The notes: generated by a model from the letters alone, not told the origin. Positions 17,071-26,213 are shown, numbered from the stretch's first letter. The stretch is DNA of 64,000 nucleotides from an uncultured Eubacteriales bacterium (GCA_902800625.1 CADCFG010000007.1:62001-126000), one strand, 5' to 3'. Made by a program: numbers and translations.

Positions 17071-17111
17071 CGGCAAAAGCATCGACAAAGGTTGCTTTGC
17101 CGATGCTTGCG
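17071..17111 (-). terminator. probable rpmE terminator
   Basis: Immediately after the rpmE stop, on the minus strand, GCAAGCATCGGCAAAG pairs with CTTTGTCGATGCTTTTGC, followed by a short T-rich stretch. It would separate rpmE from the DUF1385-prmC-prfA genes. Confidence 0.6.
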
Positions 17112-17117
17112 GTTTGC

Positions 17118-17315
17118 CTACATGCCGTAGCGCTTCTTGAAGCGATCCACGCGTCCGCCGGTGTCAACCAGCTTCTGCTTGCCCGTGTAGAAAGGATGGC
17201 ACTTTGAGCAAATATCAACGCGCATCTCCTTCTTCACGGAACCGGTCTCGAAGGTTTCGCCACAAACGCAGCGAACCACTGCCTTGCCGTAATTCGGATG
17301 GATATTCTCCTTCAT
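17118..17315 (-). CDS. rpmE: 50S ribosomal protein L31 (zinc-binding form)
   Basis: A 65-residue bL31 protein: [11 protein letters not shown] start, CVCGETF and [13 protein letters not shown]. Four Cys are present (two CxxC-like pairs), so this is the zinc-containing C+ paralogue. The start is the internal ATG with GAGG about 9 bases upstream; a GTG three codons earlier is less likely. Part of the large ribosomal subunit. Confidence 0.97.
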   Translation of the reverse strand: MKENIHPNYGKAVVRCVCGETFETGSVKKEMRVDICSKCHPFYTGKQKLVDTGGRVDRFKKRYGM

Positions 17316-17427
17316 GGTTTTCACCTCACTCTAATCGGACTGTCGGCTCTCCGGCGGAACCGGCATCTGATTAATCACACAACCCATGCGCCAGGGCAAG
17401 GGGTTGCGGGAGATTTTACATTTGAGG

Positions 17428-17537
17428 GGAGTAGGGAGCAGGGAGTAGAGAACAGGGAGCAGGGAAGAGGGAGCAGGGAGCAGGGAGCAGGGAGCAGGGA
17501 AGAGGGAGTAGGGAACAGGGAGCAGGGAGTAGGGATT
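17428..17537. repeat. 7-bp tandem repeat (GGGAGCA units)
   Basis: About 15 consecutive 7-bp units of the type GGGAGCA/GGGAACA/GGGAGTA/GGGAAGA in the 584-bp gap between rpmE and hrcA. The unit length is not a multiple of three and there is no plausible coding. It is likely polymorphic by slippage. The rest of this gap (17540-17760) contains decayed palindromic repeat sequence and no gene that I can support. Confidence 0.85.
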
Positions 17538-17800
17538 GTGGCTGCCGCGCTGTTGCAGGTGTGGCACAGTCTTCCCCTTCAGGGGCATCGGGCGCCCGGA
17601 AAAATATCCAGTGGACATTTTTCAGCAAGATGGGGTCAGTAGACCCACGGCAGGTGGCCGAGCGGAGCGAGGCCGGAAGAGATCGCCGTCCGTCCAGGTG
17701 AACGGAACCGTCGGTAGGCAAAATCGCCCGGCGAAGCGCATATTAAATAGGTTGATTCACCCCTTCACCAAAACTTTACAACCCAAAAATCGAAAACCCA

Positions 17801-17829
17801 TTGACAAAACCGGGGGTTGGTGGTACATT
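17801..17829 (+). promoter_or_regulatory. sigma-A promoter of the heat-shock operon
   Basis: Consensus TTGACA (17801-17806) and TACATT (17824-17829), 17 bp apart, directly upstream of the CIRCE element. Confidence 0.85.
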
Positions 17830-17840
17830 ATGTTCAGCCG

Positions 17841-17867
17841 TTAGCACTCGTGCTTGTTGAGTGCTAA
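17841..17867 (+). promoter_or_regulatory. CIRCE operator (HrcA binding site)
   Basis: TTAGCACTC - 9 bp - GAGTGCTAA, a perfect match to the CIRCE inverted repeat. It covers the predicted transcription start, so HrcA bound here would block the hrcA-grpE-dnaK-dnaJ operon and release it under heat shock. Confidence 0.97.
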
Positions 17868-17899
17868 CAGGCAGGAAAGATCGAAAGGGAGTGCGTCAA

Positions 17900-18928
17900 A
17901 TGCAGTTGGACGAGCGAAAGTATCTGATACTGCAGGCCATCATCGACGACTACATCATGACGGCCATGCCGGTGGGCTCCCGCACGATCTCCCGCAAGTC
18001 CGGCGTCGGCTACTCGCCCGCGACCATTCGCAACGAGATGAGCGACCTGGAGGAGCTGGGCTACCTCGATCAGCCCCACACATCGGCGGGCCGGGTGCCT
18101 TCCAACAAGGCCTACCGCCTGTATGTGGATCACCTGATGAAGACCGTGAAGCTCACCAATGACGAGCGAGAACGCATGCACGACCACCTGCTGGCCAAGT
18201 CGAAGCAGGTGGAGGGCGTGATCCGAAGTGCCGCCGGGGTGCTGTCGGACGCGACGAAGTACACGTCGGTGATCGTGGCCCCGAAGCTGGGCACGCTGCG
18301 CATCAAGCACGTGCAGCTGGTGCCGGTGGCCGAGCGCATGGCGCTGATGGTGATCGTCACCAACGCCGGCATCGTGAAGGACGCGGTGATCAGCGTTCCC
18401 GAGGGAATGGACGCCGACGAGCTGTACTCCATCTCCCGGATGTTGACCGAGAAGCTGGCCGACAAGCCGCTGGAGGCGGTGCGCCAGGCCTTCGCGGAGC
18501 TGCTGCGAAACGCCGAGTACAACCGGAGGCTGCTGGGGGAGACCCTGCAGGTGATCGAAAAGCGGCTGGAGGCCGGCGGCGATGCCTCGGACGTGATCGT
18601 GGGCGGCCCGGCCAACATGCTGGAATACCCCGAGTACAGCGACGTGAACAAGGCCAGGAACTTCCTGGCGGTGCTGGAATCCAGGGACACCCTGCGCCAG
18701 CTGCTCAGCCGCGACGGCGGCATGGAGATTTCCATCCGCATCGGCCCGGAGAACCAGCTGCCCGCGCTGAACGACTGCTCCATCGTGACGGCCAGCTATC
18801 GCGTGGGCGATCATTCCACCGGCACGCTGGGCATCATCGGTCCCACGCGCATGAACTACAACCGGGTGATCTCGGTGCTGGAGTTCATGGGCCGGGCGCT
18901 GAGCGACGTGCTTTCCCAGTATAAATGA
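17900..18928 (+). CDS. hrcA: heat-inducible transcription repressor HrcA
   Basis: A 342-residue HrcA. It has an N-terminal winged helix (LDERKYLILQAIIDDYI, SPATIRNEMSDLEELGYL, HTSAGRVPSNKAYRLYVD) and GAF-like plus C-terminal domains ending YNRVISVLEFMGRAL. It represses this operon through the CIRCE site 33 bp upstream, a closed autoregulatory loop normally tuned by GroEL. AAAGGGAG precedes the ATG. Confidence 0.97.
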   Translation: MQLDERKYLILQAIIDDYIMTAMPVGSRTISRKSGVGYSPATIRNEMSDLEELGYLDQPHTSAGRVPSNKAYRLYVDHLMKTVKLTNDERERMHDHLLAKSKQVEGVIRSAAGVLSDATKYTSVIVAPKLGTLRIKHVQLVPVAERMALMVIVTNAGIVKDAVISVPEGMDADELYSISRMLTEKLADKPLEAVRQAFAELLRNAEYNRRLLGETLQVIEKRLEAGGDASDVIVGGPANMLEYPEYSDVNKARNFLAVLESRDTLRQLLSRDGGMEISIRIGPENQLPALNDCSIVTASYRVGDHSTGTLGIIGPTRMNYNRVISVLEFMGRALSDVLSQYK

Positions 18929-18942
18929 GAGAGGATATCAAT

Positions 18943-19521
18943 ATGAAGAAGAAGGACAAGACGACCAGGACCGAGCCCGCAGCCGAGCAGGAGCAGCCCG
19001 TGGAGCAGGAGACCCCCGCCGAGCAGCCGGAAACCGAGCAGCCCGAGGCCACCGTGGACGAGTGGCGGGCCGCGCTGGAGCTGGCCGTGAAGCAGCGGGA
19101 CGAACTCAAGGATTCGCTGCTGCGCACCCAGGCGGATTTCCAGAACTTCAAGCGCCGCAACCAGACCGCCCGCGCGGACGGCTATGAGGACGGCGTGCGC
19201 GAGACCATCGCGGCCATGCTGCCCGCCATCGACAACCTGGAGCGGGCCGTGGACGCCGCGGAAAAGACCGACGACGACGGCGCGAAGGCGCTGGCCGAGG
19301 GCGTGAGCATGACGCTGAACACCCTGTTTGAAAGCCTGAAGCGCTTTGGGTTCGAGGAGGTTCCCGCCCTGGGCGAGGAGTTTGACCCCGAGAAGCACAA
19401 CGCCGTGATGCGCGAGGCGGGCGAGGAGCCCGGCAAGGTGCTGGAGGTGTTCCAGAAGGGCTACAAGGTCAAGGACAAGATCATCCGATACGCCATGGTT
19501 AAGGTGGCGGTGGAAGAATAA
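18943..19521 (+). CDS. grpE: nucleotide exchange factor GrpE
   Basis: A 192-residue GrpE. It has an acidic, low-complexity N-terminal extension (about 45 residues of Glu/Gln/Pro), then a coiled coil and the family core RTQADFQNFKRRNQ, LLPAIDNLERAVD-like and a C-terminal beta wing (FDPEKHNAVMREAG, VLEVFQKGYKVKDKIIRYAMVKVA). It releases ADP from DnaK. It begins 14 bp after hrcA with GAGAGG as ribosome-binding site. Confidence 0.96.
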   Translation: MKKKDKTTRTEPAAEQEQPVEQETPAEQPETEQPEATVDEWRAALELAVKQRDELKDSLLRTQADFQNFKRRNQTARADGYEDGVRETIAAMLPAIDNLERAVDAAEKTDDDGAKALAEGVSMTLNTLFESLKRFGFEEVPALGEEFDPEKHNAVMREAGEEPGKVLEVFQKGYKVKDKIIRYAMVKVAVEE

Positions 19522-19660
19522 CTTCCCCCAGTCAGCTTCGCTGACAGCCCCCCCGGGGCAGGGAACCTTCCCAGAGACTCCATCTTTGAGGGAGGCGGCC
19601 CGAAGGGCCGTAGGGAGTTCAAGGAGCCGGCTTTGCTCCCGCTTCACGAAAGTGATAAAG
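19522..19660. repeat. decayed palindromic repeat between grpE and dnaK
   Basis: Small hairpins (GTCAGCTTCGCTGAC, GGCGGCCCGAAGGGCC) and CTTCCC/GGGAAC fragments resemble the 9829-10054 element. The region contains no gene; some of the hairpins could attenuate read-through into dnaK. Confidence 0.45.
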
Positions 19661-19713
19661 AGCTTGATATACAACAACAACGAACATTTTCGAAATTATA
19701 GGAGGTTATCATT

Positions 19714-21564
19714 ATGAGCAAGATTATCGGTATCGATCTGGGCACCACCAACAGCTGCGTCTCCGTCATGGAGGGCGGCGAGCCCGTCGTCATCGCGAAC
19801 GCCGAGGGCGCTCGCACCACCCCGTCCGTCGTGGCGTTCTCCAAGAATGGCGAGCGCCTGGTCGGCCAGGTCGCCAAGCGCCAGGCCGTCACCAACCCCG
19901 ACCGCACCATCATCTCCATCAAGCGCGACATGGGCACCGATCGCAAGATCTCCATCGACGGCCACAACTACACCCCGCCGGAGATCAGCGCCATGATCCT
20001 TCAGAAGCTGAAGGCGGACGCCGAGAGCTACCTGGGCGAGACCGTGACCGAGGCCGTCATCACCGTGCCCGCTTACTTCTCCGACGCCCAGCGCCAGGCC
20101 ACCAAGGATGCCGGCCGCATCGCGGGGCTGGACGTGAAGCGCATCATCAACGAGCCCACCGCGGCAGCCCTGGCCTATGGCCTGGACAAGGGCGACGCCC
20201 ACAAGATCCTGGTCTACGACCTGGGCGGCGGCACCTTCGATGTCAGCCTGATGGAAGTGGGCGACGGCATCTTCGAGGTGCTGGCCACCGCCGGCAACAA
20301 CCGCCTGGGCGGCGACGACTTCGACCAGCGGCTGATCGACTACATCGCCGACGAGTTCAAGAAGGAGAACAACATCGACCTGCGCCAGGACCGCATGGCC
20401 CTGCAGCGCTTGAAGGAGGCCGCTGAGAAGGCCAAGATCGACCTGTCCGGCCTGATGAGCACCAACGTGAACCTGCCCTTCATCACCGCCGACGCCACTG
20501 GCCCGAAGCACCTGGACGTGACCATCAGCCGTGCCAAGTTCAACGAGCTGACCGCCGACCTGGTGGAGAAGACCGTGGGCCCGATGACCCAGGCCATGCG
20601 CGACGCCGGCGTCACCGCCAAGGACATCGACAAGGTGATCCTGGTGGGCGGCTCCACCCGCATCCCCGCGGTGCAGGAGGCCGTGCAGCGCATCACCGGC
20701 AAGGAGCCCTTCAAGGGCATCAACCCCGACGAGTGCGTGGCCGTGGGCGCTGCCATCCAGGGCGGCGTGCTGGGCGGCGACGTGAAGGACATCGTGCTGC
20801 TGGACGTCACGCCCCTGTCCCTGGGCATTGAGACCCTGGGCGGCGTGTTCACCCGCCTGATCGAGCGCAACACCACCATCCCCGTCAAGCAGACCCAGGT
20901 GTTCTCCACCGCGGCCGACGGGCAGACCAGCGTGGATGTGCACGTGCTGCAGGGCGAGCGCGAAATGGCCGCCTACAACAAGACCCTGGGCCGCTTCCAG
21001 CTGACCGGCATCGCTCCGGCGCCCCGCGGCGTGCCGCAGATCGAGGTCACCTTCGATATCGACGCCAACGGCATCGTGCACGTGTCCGCCAAGGACCTGG
21101 GCACCGGCAAGGAGCAGTCCATCGCCATCACCGCTTCCTCCAACATGAGCGAGGAGGAGATCAAGAAGGCCGTGAACGAGGCCGAGCAGTTCGCCGCTGA
21201 GGACAAGAAGAAGAAGGAAGAGGCCGAGACCTTCAACCAGGCCGACCAGCTGATCTACCAGACCGAGAAGACCATCAAGGACCTGGGCGACAAGCTGGAT
21301 CCCGCCGACAAGGCCAAGTTGGAGAGCGAGCTGGAGTCCTTCAAGCAGACCCGCCAGGGCAACGACGTGGAGCAGATCAAGAGCGCCATGGAGAGCTTCA
21401 GCAAGCAGACCATGGACATCTTCGGCAAGGTCTACCAGCAGGCGGGCGGCCAGGGCAACCCCGGCGCGGGCTTTGACCCCAACGCCGCGGGCTACAACCC
21501 CGGCAATGCCGGCAGCGGCGTCAATGACGACGGCACCGTGGACAGCGAGTTCACCGACAAGTAA
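19714..21564 (+). CDS. dnaK: chaperone protein DnaK (Hsp70)
   Basis: A 616-residue Hsp70. The ATPase domain starts [20 protein letters not shown] and contains [28 protein letters not shown] and [11 protein letters not shown]. The substrate-binding domain ([34 protein letters not shown]) is followed by a helical lid and a Gly/Asn-rich tail. The ~24-residue insertion of Gram-negative DnaK is absent, as expected for Firmicutes. A strong AGGAGG lies upstream of the ATG. Confidence 0.98.
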   Translation: MSKIIGIDLGTTNSCVSVMEGGEPVVIANAEGARTTPSVVAFSKNGERLVGQVAKRQAVTNPDRTIISIKRDMGTDRKISIDGHNYTPPEISAMILQKLKADAESYLGETVTEAVITVPAYFSDAQRQATKDAGRIAGLDVKRIINEPTAAALAYGLDKGDAHKILVYDLGGGTFDVSLMEVGDGIFEVLATAGNNRLGGDDFDQRLIDYIADEFKKENNIDLRQDRMALQRLKEAAEKAKIDLSGLMSTNVNLPFITADATGPKHLDVTISRAKFNELTADLVEKTVGPMTQAMRDAGVTAKDIDKVILVGGSTRIPAVQEAVQRITGKEPFKGINPDECVAVGAAIQGGVLGGDVKDIVLLDVTPLSLGIETLGGVFTRLIERNTTIPVKQTQVFSTAADGQTSVDVHVLQGEREMAAYNKTLGRFQLTGIAPAPRGVPQIEVTFDIDANGIVHVSAKDLGTGKEQSIAITASSNMSEEEIKKAVNEAEQFAAEDKKKKEEAETFNQADQLIYQTEKTIKDLGDKLDPADKAKLESELESFKQTRQGNDVEQIKSAMESFSKQTMDIFGKVYQQAGGQGNPGAGFDPNAAGYNPGNAGSGVNDDGTVDSEFTDK

Positions 21565-21623
21565 TCGCTGAATGAAATCGGAGGGGCAAGGGCAACCCGT
21601 ACCTTGCCCCATTTTGAGGCAAC

Positions 21624-21737
21624 GGGGAACAGGGGACAGGGAACAGGAAATGCGGCTACCGCCATTTCTGTTGTATCCAGTATTGGAATACGCGGCAGCG
21701 GCTATTCCTGCTCCCTGTCCCCTTGGCCCTGTTCCCT
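21624..21737. repeat. GGGAACAGG-type inverted repeat between dnaK and dnaJ
   Basis: Left arm AACGGGGAACAGGGGACAGG followed by GAACAGGAAATG. Right arm ATTCCTGCTCCCTGTCCCC plus CCTGTTCCC, around a GC-rich centre. A large stem-loop here may limit dnaJ relative to dnaK expression. Confidence 0.65.
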
Positions 21738-21757
21738 GAAACAGAGGGTGACAGACT

Positions 21758-22906
21758 ATGGCTAACAAACGAGACTACTACGAGGTGCTGGGCGTCGAAA
21801 AGGGCGTGGACGAGGCGACCATCAAGAAGGCCTATCGCCAGCTGGCGAAGAAGTACCACCCGGACGTGAACCCCGGCGACAAGTCCGCCGAGGAGAAGTT
21901 CAAGGAGGTCAACGAGGCCTATCAGGTGCTGTCCAACCCCGAGAAGCGGGCCCAGTACGACCAGTTCGGCCACGACGGTCCCCAGGCGGGCTTTGGCGGC
22001 GGCTACGGCGATTTCAGCGGCTTTGGCGGCTTCGGCGGCTTTGAGGACATCTTTTCCTCGGTGTTCGGTGGCGGTGGCTTCGGCGGCTTTGGCGGCGGCG
22101 CGCGGCGCAGCGGCCCAATCCAGGGAGACGACCTGCGCGCGGACATCTCCATCTCCTTTGAGGAGGCGGCTCTGGGCTGCGAGAAGGAGATCAAGCTGGT
22201 GAAGGACGAGGAGTGCCCCACCTGCCACGGCACCGGCGCGAAGCCGGGCACCAAAGTGGATACCTGTCCCAACTGCCAGGGCACCGGCCAGGAGCGCGTG
22301 GTGAGCAACACGCCCTTTGGTCGCATCCAGAACGTGCGCACCTGCTCCCGCTGCCGCGGCGAGGGCAAGATCATCACCGAGCCCTGTGACAAGTGCCATG
22401 GGCGCGGAAAGGTGCGCGTCAGCAAGCGCCGCACCGTGAAGGTTCCCGCCGGCATCGACAACGGCCAGGTGATGACCATCCGCGGCGAGGGCGAGCCGGG
22501 CGAGCAGGGCGGCGCGCCGGGCAACCTGCAGATCGTGGTGAACGTAAAGCCTCACGCGCTGTTCAAGCGGGATGGCTACGACCTGTACATCGACATGCCG
22601 CTCACCTTCACCCAGGCGGCGCTGGGCGCGAAGCTGGACGTGCCCACGCTGGGAAAGCCGGTTTCCTACGATTTCCCCGAGGGCACCCAGCCCGGCCAGA
22701 TGTTCCGCATCCGAGGCGCTGGCATCCAATTCCTCCGGGATAAGGACCGCAGGGGCGATCTGTACGTTACCGCCGTGGTGGAGATCCCCAAGAAGCTGAC
22801 CAAGCAGCAGCGCGAGCTGCTCAGGCAGTTTGAGGACACTGCCACCAACAATCAGTATGAGAAGAAAAAGTCGTTCCTGGACGCACTGAAGGGCCTGTTC
22901 AGGTAG
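21758..22906 (+). CDS. dnaJ: chaperone protein DnaJ (Hsp40, type I)
   Basis: A 382-residue class I J-protein: J domain (about 1-70) with YHPDVNPG (HPD motif), a Gly/Phe-rich linker (GGGFGGFGG), and four zinc-binding CxxCxGxG repeats (CPTCHGTG, CPNCQGTG, CSRCRGEG, CDKCHGRG). C-terminal substrate-binding domains follow. It stimulates DnaK ATPase and delivers clients. Unusually for this operon, the next gene is licD-like rather than prmA. Confidence 0.98.
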   Translation: MANKRDYYEVLGVEKGVDEATIKKAYRQLAKKYHPDVNPGDKSAEEKFKEVNEAYQVLSNPEKRAQYDQFGHDGPQAGFGGGYGDFSGFGGFGGFEDIFSSVFGGGGFGGFGGGARRSGPIQGDDLRADISISFEEAALGCEKEIKLVKDEECPTCHGTGAKPGTKVDTCPNCQGTGQERVVSNTPFGRIQNVRTCSRCRGEGKIITEPCDKCHGRGKVRVSKRRTVKVPAGIDNGQVMTIRGEGEPGEQGGAPGNLQIVVNVKPHALFKRDGYDLYIDMPLTFTQAALGAKLDVPTLGKPVSYDFPEGTQPGQMFRIRGAGIQFLRDKDRRGDLYVTAVVEIPKKLTKQQRELLRQFEDTATNNQYEKKKSFLDALKGLFR

Positions 22907-22927
22907 CGGCGAAAAGGGGGCCGGGAC

Positions 22928-23704
22928 ATGCCTTCTATGCCGGAGCTTAGGCGCGTGCACGCCCAGATGCTGGACCTGCTCAAGTACTTCGACGCCTTCT
23001 GCGAAGAACACGGCGTCCGCTACTCGCTGCACGGCGGCACGCTTCTGGGCGCGATCCGTGAGCATGGCTTCATCCCCTGGGACGACGACGTGGACGTGAC
23101 GCTGACCCGGGACAACTACGAAAGGTTCCGGGACGCCGCGCGCAAGGGACCCCTGATGGAGCACGTGCGGTTCTCCGAGTACAGCTCCCAGCATCCGCGC
23201 ATGTGGCTGCGACGGCCCGGCGAGCCCGGGGCGTGGATCGATCTGTTCATCTACGACAACATCTCCGAAAATCGGTTGGCGAGGAAGCTGAAGCTGCTTG
23301 GCTGCGCCTTCTTCCTGGCTTTCACCAAGACGAAGGAGAGCATGGGCTTATCCCACAGGACAGGCGCGAAGGCAGTGCTGGTGAACCTGGGCTACCAGCT
23401 GGGCCGGATCTTCCCGGTGAAGTTCAAGGCGAAGCTGATGAACGCCTGGGGCAAGCACGCCCTCCGCGGCAGGCGTACGCTGATCCACCGGTCCAACGAC
23501 CTGTACGCGGACAACGGTCTGTTCGTGATCCTGCCGACGCAGACCATGGCGGAGTACACCCGCGTGCCCTTTGAGGACACGGAACTGATGGTGACCACGC
23601 GCTGGGACGACGTGCTGACGAGCAGCTACGGCGCGGATTACATGACGCCCAGGCGCGAAGCTTCCCACGACAATCCGGCCCACGCGGGCTTCAAGGAGGC
23701 GTGA
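22928..23704 (+). CDS. LicD family protein
   Basis: A 258-residue LicD/nucleotidyltransferase-fold protein. It has the family block HGVRYSLHGGTLLGAIREHG followed by FIPWDDDVDV (metal-binding Asp cluster DDDVD), and a C-terminal YTRVPFEDTELMV/YGADYMTP region. LicD proteins transfer phosphocholine or similar phospho-substituents to cell-surface glycans or teichoic acids. No choline kinase or cytidylyltransferase gene is nearby, so the donor is unknown. It starts 21 bp after dnaJ with AAAGGGGG as ribosome-binding site, hence probably read through from the heat-shock promoter. Confidence 0.88.
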   Translation: MPSMPELRRVHAQMLDLLKYFDAFCEEHGVRYSLHGGTLLGAIREHGFIPWDDDVDVTLTRDNYERFRDAARKGPLMEHVRFSEYSSQHPRMWLRRPGEPGAWIDLFIYDNISENRLARKLKLLGCAFFLAFTKTKESMGLSHRTGAKAVLVNLGYQLGRIFPVKFKAKLMNAWGKHALRGRRTLIHRSNDLYADNGLFVILPTQTMAEYTRVPFEDTELMVTTRWDDVLTSSYGADYMTPRREASHDNPAHAGFKEA

Positions 23705-23783
23705 GGGGAGCGGGGCCATAGCGTAGAAATGTGCTTTGCTCTGTGATTTGCGTCACAGGCGCACGGCTTGAATGGTTCCTGAT

Positions 23784-23860
23784 GCGCCGCAGCGCAATTC
23801 ACGCCCGAAGGGCAATTCTTGTCCACAGGACAATTTACGCGCAGTCTGGGTGCAATTCAT
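23784..23860. repeat. mini-hairpin array spaced by AATTCA
   Basis: Consecutive small palindromes: GCGCCGCAGCGC (23784-23795), GCCCGAAGGGC (23803-23813), TGTCCACAGGACA (23820-23832) and a weaker one ending GGGTGC, joined by AATTCAC/AATTCT/AATTTAC/AATTCAT. It abuts the GGGACTGTC terminator at 23862. A second array with the same design but reversed order lies at 32788-32920 after rho. Confidence 0.7.
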
Positions 23861-23861
23861 C

Positions 23862-23902
23862 GGGACTGTCTCAAAACGGATTTGTTTTGGGACAGTCCCT
23901 TT
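23862..23902 (+). terminator. terminator with GGGACTGTC stem
   Basis: GGGACTGTCTCAAAACG pairs with TGTTTTGGGACAGTCCC across a short loop and is followed by TTT. It probably ends the heat-shock/licD transcript and separates it from the next promoter. Confidence 0.8.
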
Positions 23903-23925
23903 GCCGTTATCTTTACGCAATGCCC

Positions 23926-23954
23926 TTGTCCCGCAGATCAAATAATGTTATAAT
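23926..23954 (+). promoter_or_regulatory. promoter for the mannosyltransferase-prmA-rsmE segment
   Basis: TTGTCC (23926-23931) and consensus TATAAT (23949-23954) with a 17-bp spacer. It implies that the downstream genes have their own, non-CIRCE promoter. Confidence 0.65.
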
Positions 23955-23979
23955 CATGGCAATGACAGGGGGCATGGGC

Positions 23980-25251
23980 ATGAACCTGGACGCGGTGGGG
24001 ATCTGGCTGGGCCGGGGGATCATGGCGGGCTTCGCGGCGCTGGTGATCGCGGAGCTGATCCGCTATTTCCGCGCGGCGCTCATCGAACCCGCCGAGCCGA
24101 GGCAGCTGCCGGAAACGCGCCTGCCCGCGGCCCGGGTGCTGGAGGAGGCATTCATCGCCTTCACAGCCTCGAGGCTTATGGTGGTGCTGGTGATGCTGGT
24201 TTGCCACCGGTTGCGCGCGGGCACGCTTGAGGGCTTTGCGCCGGTGTTTCGCGGCAAGCTGCTGCCCTGGGACGCCGACCACTACCTGGGCATCATCGAG
24301 AATTGGTACGTCAACGAGGGCGACGTGCGGCTGCACATCGTGTTCCTGCCCTTCTATCCGGCCATCGCCCGGGGACTGTATCTGCTGACGGGCATGTCCT
24401 CTTTCGCCGCGGCGGAGATCGTCTCCAATGCCGCGCTGATCGGCTGCGGCTGGGCGATGTTCCGGCTGTGCGAGGACGAGGGCGGCGCAGCGCTGGCCAG
24501 GCGGGCCATGTGGCTGATGTTTTTGACGCCCATGACCTACTTCTACTCGATTCCCTACACGGAGTCGATGTTTATGCTGATGACGCTGCTGGCGGTGCTG
24601 TGCGCCCGCAGGCGGCGGTTTGCGCTGGCGGTGCTGTTCGGCGCGCTGGCCGCCAACACCCGCCTCGTGGGCATGGCGGCGGCGATCCCCATCTACTGGG
24701 AGCTGCTGCGCTGCGACCGGCACAGCCATCCCGACCGCACACCCGTCAGGCGGGCGCTGACCTGCGCGCTGGCGGTGCTGCCGGTGGCGGCGGGGATGGC
24801 GCTGTATATGTTCGGCAACTGGCGGCTGTTCGGCAACCCCACGCAGTTCATGGTGTTCCAGCGGGATCACTGGTCCCAGCAGATGGGCACGCTGGCCAAC
24901 ACGTTCCGCTACAGCCTGGTGAACGCCCTGACCTATGACGACAAGCTGTATCGGCTGGGCGTGTGGTGGCCGCAGGCGCTGCTGCTGATCGGCCTTCCGC
25001 TGCTGGTGCTCTGGCGCAGGAAGCGGGAGTGCCCGGGGGACATGGGCTACCTGCTGGTGTTCTTCTGCGTCTGCTTCGTGCCCACATGGCTTCTGAGCGG
25101 GCCGCGCTACCTCTCCGCCGCCTATGCCCTCTATCCGCTGCTGGCCCGCATCCCCAGGGGCAGGCGGGGCTTCGGGCTCATGCTGGCGGGAGAGATACTG
25201 TTGCTCATATACATGACCGTCGTCGGCCTGTGGTTCGGCAAGGTCTACTGA
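23980..25251 (+). CDS. PIG-V-like membrane mannosyltransferase (GT-C fold)
   Basis: A 423-residue polytopic membrane protein with about ten hydrophobic segments. Early motifs are LPWDADHYLGI and IVFLPFYPAIARG, with YTESMFM in the middle. These match the bacterial relatives of GPI mannosyltransferase PIG-V (Mannosyl_trans2), lipid-linked-sugar-using GT-C enzymes that act outside the membrane. The start ATG at 23980 has AGGGGG 8 bases upstream; earlier in-frame ATGs overlap the promoter. With the LicD-like gene it suggests surface-glycan decoration. It ends 14 bp before prmA. Substrate inferred only from family. Confidence 0.75.
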   Translation: MNLDAVGIWLGRGIMAGFAALVIAELIRYFRAALIEPAEPRQLPETRLPAARVLEEAFIAFTASRLMVVLVMLVCHRLRAGTLEGFAPVFRGKLLPWDADHYLGIIENWYVNEGDVRLHIVFLPFYPAIARGLYLLTGMSSFAAAEIVSNAALIGCGWAMFRLCEDEGGAALARRAMWLMFLTPMTYFYSIPYTESMFMLMTLLAVLCARRRRFALAVLFGALAANTRLVGMAAAIPIYWELLRCDRHSHPDRTPVRRALTCALAVLPVAAGMALYMFGNWRLFGNPTQFMVFQRDHWSQQMGTLANTFRYSLVNALTYDDKLYRLGVWWPQALLLIGLPLLVLWRRKRECPGDMGYLLVFFCVCFVPTWLLSGPRYLSAAYALYPLLARIPRGRRGFGLMLAGEILLLIYMTVVGLWFGKVY

Positions 25252-25265
25252 AAGGAAATGCGATT

Positions 25266-26213
25266 ATGGACTGGATGGAATACACGATACTCACCACCAC
25301 CGAGGCCAGCGAGCTGGTCTCCCAGATCCTGCTGGACGCGGGCAGCACCGGCACGATGATCGAGGACAAGAACGACGTGGCCGCAAACCAGCGCCCGGAG
25401 GGCCAGTGGGACATCATCGACGAGGCCATCGCCCAGCGCATCGGCGACGACGTGAAGGTGACGGGCTATTTCGAGGTGGACGGCAAGCTGGCGGATCGGC
25501 TGGCCTTCATCGAGGGCGAGCTGCGCCGGATCCAGGGTCTGGACCTGGGCATGGACCTGGGCAAGCTGGAGACTCTGCGCCACGACGTGGCCGAGCAGGA
25601 CTGGACCGAGAGCTGGAAGGCGGCCTTCAAGCCCTTCCGCCTGGGCAGGCACATGCTGGTGAAGCCCAGCTGGGAGAGCGTGACCGTCGAGCCCGGCGAC
25701 CACATCATCGAGATCGACCCAGGCATGGCCTTCGGCACCGGCACCCACGAGACCACGGGCATGTGCGTCACGCTGGTGGAGAAGTACGTAAAGCCCGGCG
25801 ACCGGGTGATCGACATCGGCACCGGCACGGGCATCCTGGCCATCGCCGCGGCCCACATGGGGGCCAAACCCGTGCTGGCCACCGACCTGGACGCCGTGGC
25901 CGTGCGTGTGGCGGCGGAGAACGTGAAGATCAACGGCTTCGAGGGTGTGATCGACGTGCGCTGCGGCGATTTGCTGGACGTGGTCCAGGAGAGCGGCGAT
26001 GTTGTGATCGCCAACATCATCTCCGACGTCATCGTGATGCTGGCAGAGCCGGTGAAGGCGCGCATCGTGGACGGCGGCCTGTTCATCTGCTCCGGCATCT
26101 CCGTGGAGCGCCGGCAGGACGTGCTGGACGCGCTGAAGACGGCGGATTACGAGCTGCTGGACGATCTGACCCAGGGCGAATGGTGCGCCATGGCGGCGAG
26201 AAAACGCGGATAA
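25266..26213 (+). CDS. prmA: ribosomal protein L11 methyltransferase
   Basis: A 315-residue PrmA. It has an N-terminal substrate-recognition domain (WMEYTILTTTEASELVSQIL), a linker, and a class I SAM-methyltransferase domain with DPGMAFGTGTHETT, IDIGTGTGILAIAA and VIANIISDVI (catalytic N-I/P-x region). It trimethylates uL11. prmA and rsmE usually follow dnaJ directly in Clostridia; here two envelope genes intervene. Confidence 0.95.
   Translation: MDWMEYTILTTTEASELVSQILLDAGSTGTMIEDKNDVAANQRPEGQWDIIDEAIAQRIGDDVKVTGYFEVDGKLADRLAFIEGELRRIQGLDLGMDLGKLETLRHDVAEQDWTESWKAAFKPFRLGRHMLVKPSWESVTVEPGDHIIEIDPGMAFGTGTHETTGMCVTLVEKYVKPGDRVIDIGTGTGILAIAAAHMGAKPVLATDLDAVAVRVAAENVKINGFEGVIDVRCGDLLDVVQESGDVVIANIISDVIVMLAEPVKARIVDGGLFICSGISVERRQDVLDALKTADYELLDDLTQGEWCAMAARKRG

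Noticed and set aside
17428..17537. CRISPR array
   Set aside because: Direct 7-bp units without unique spacers; no cas genes in the window.
23784..23860. CRISPR-like or attI/attC cassette array for the AATTCA-spaced palindromes
   Set aside because: Units are too short (about 11-16 bp), the stems differ from each other and no integrase or cas gene is nearby.
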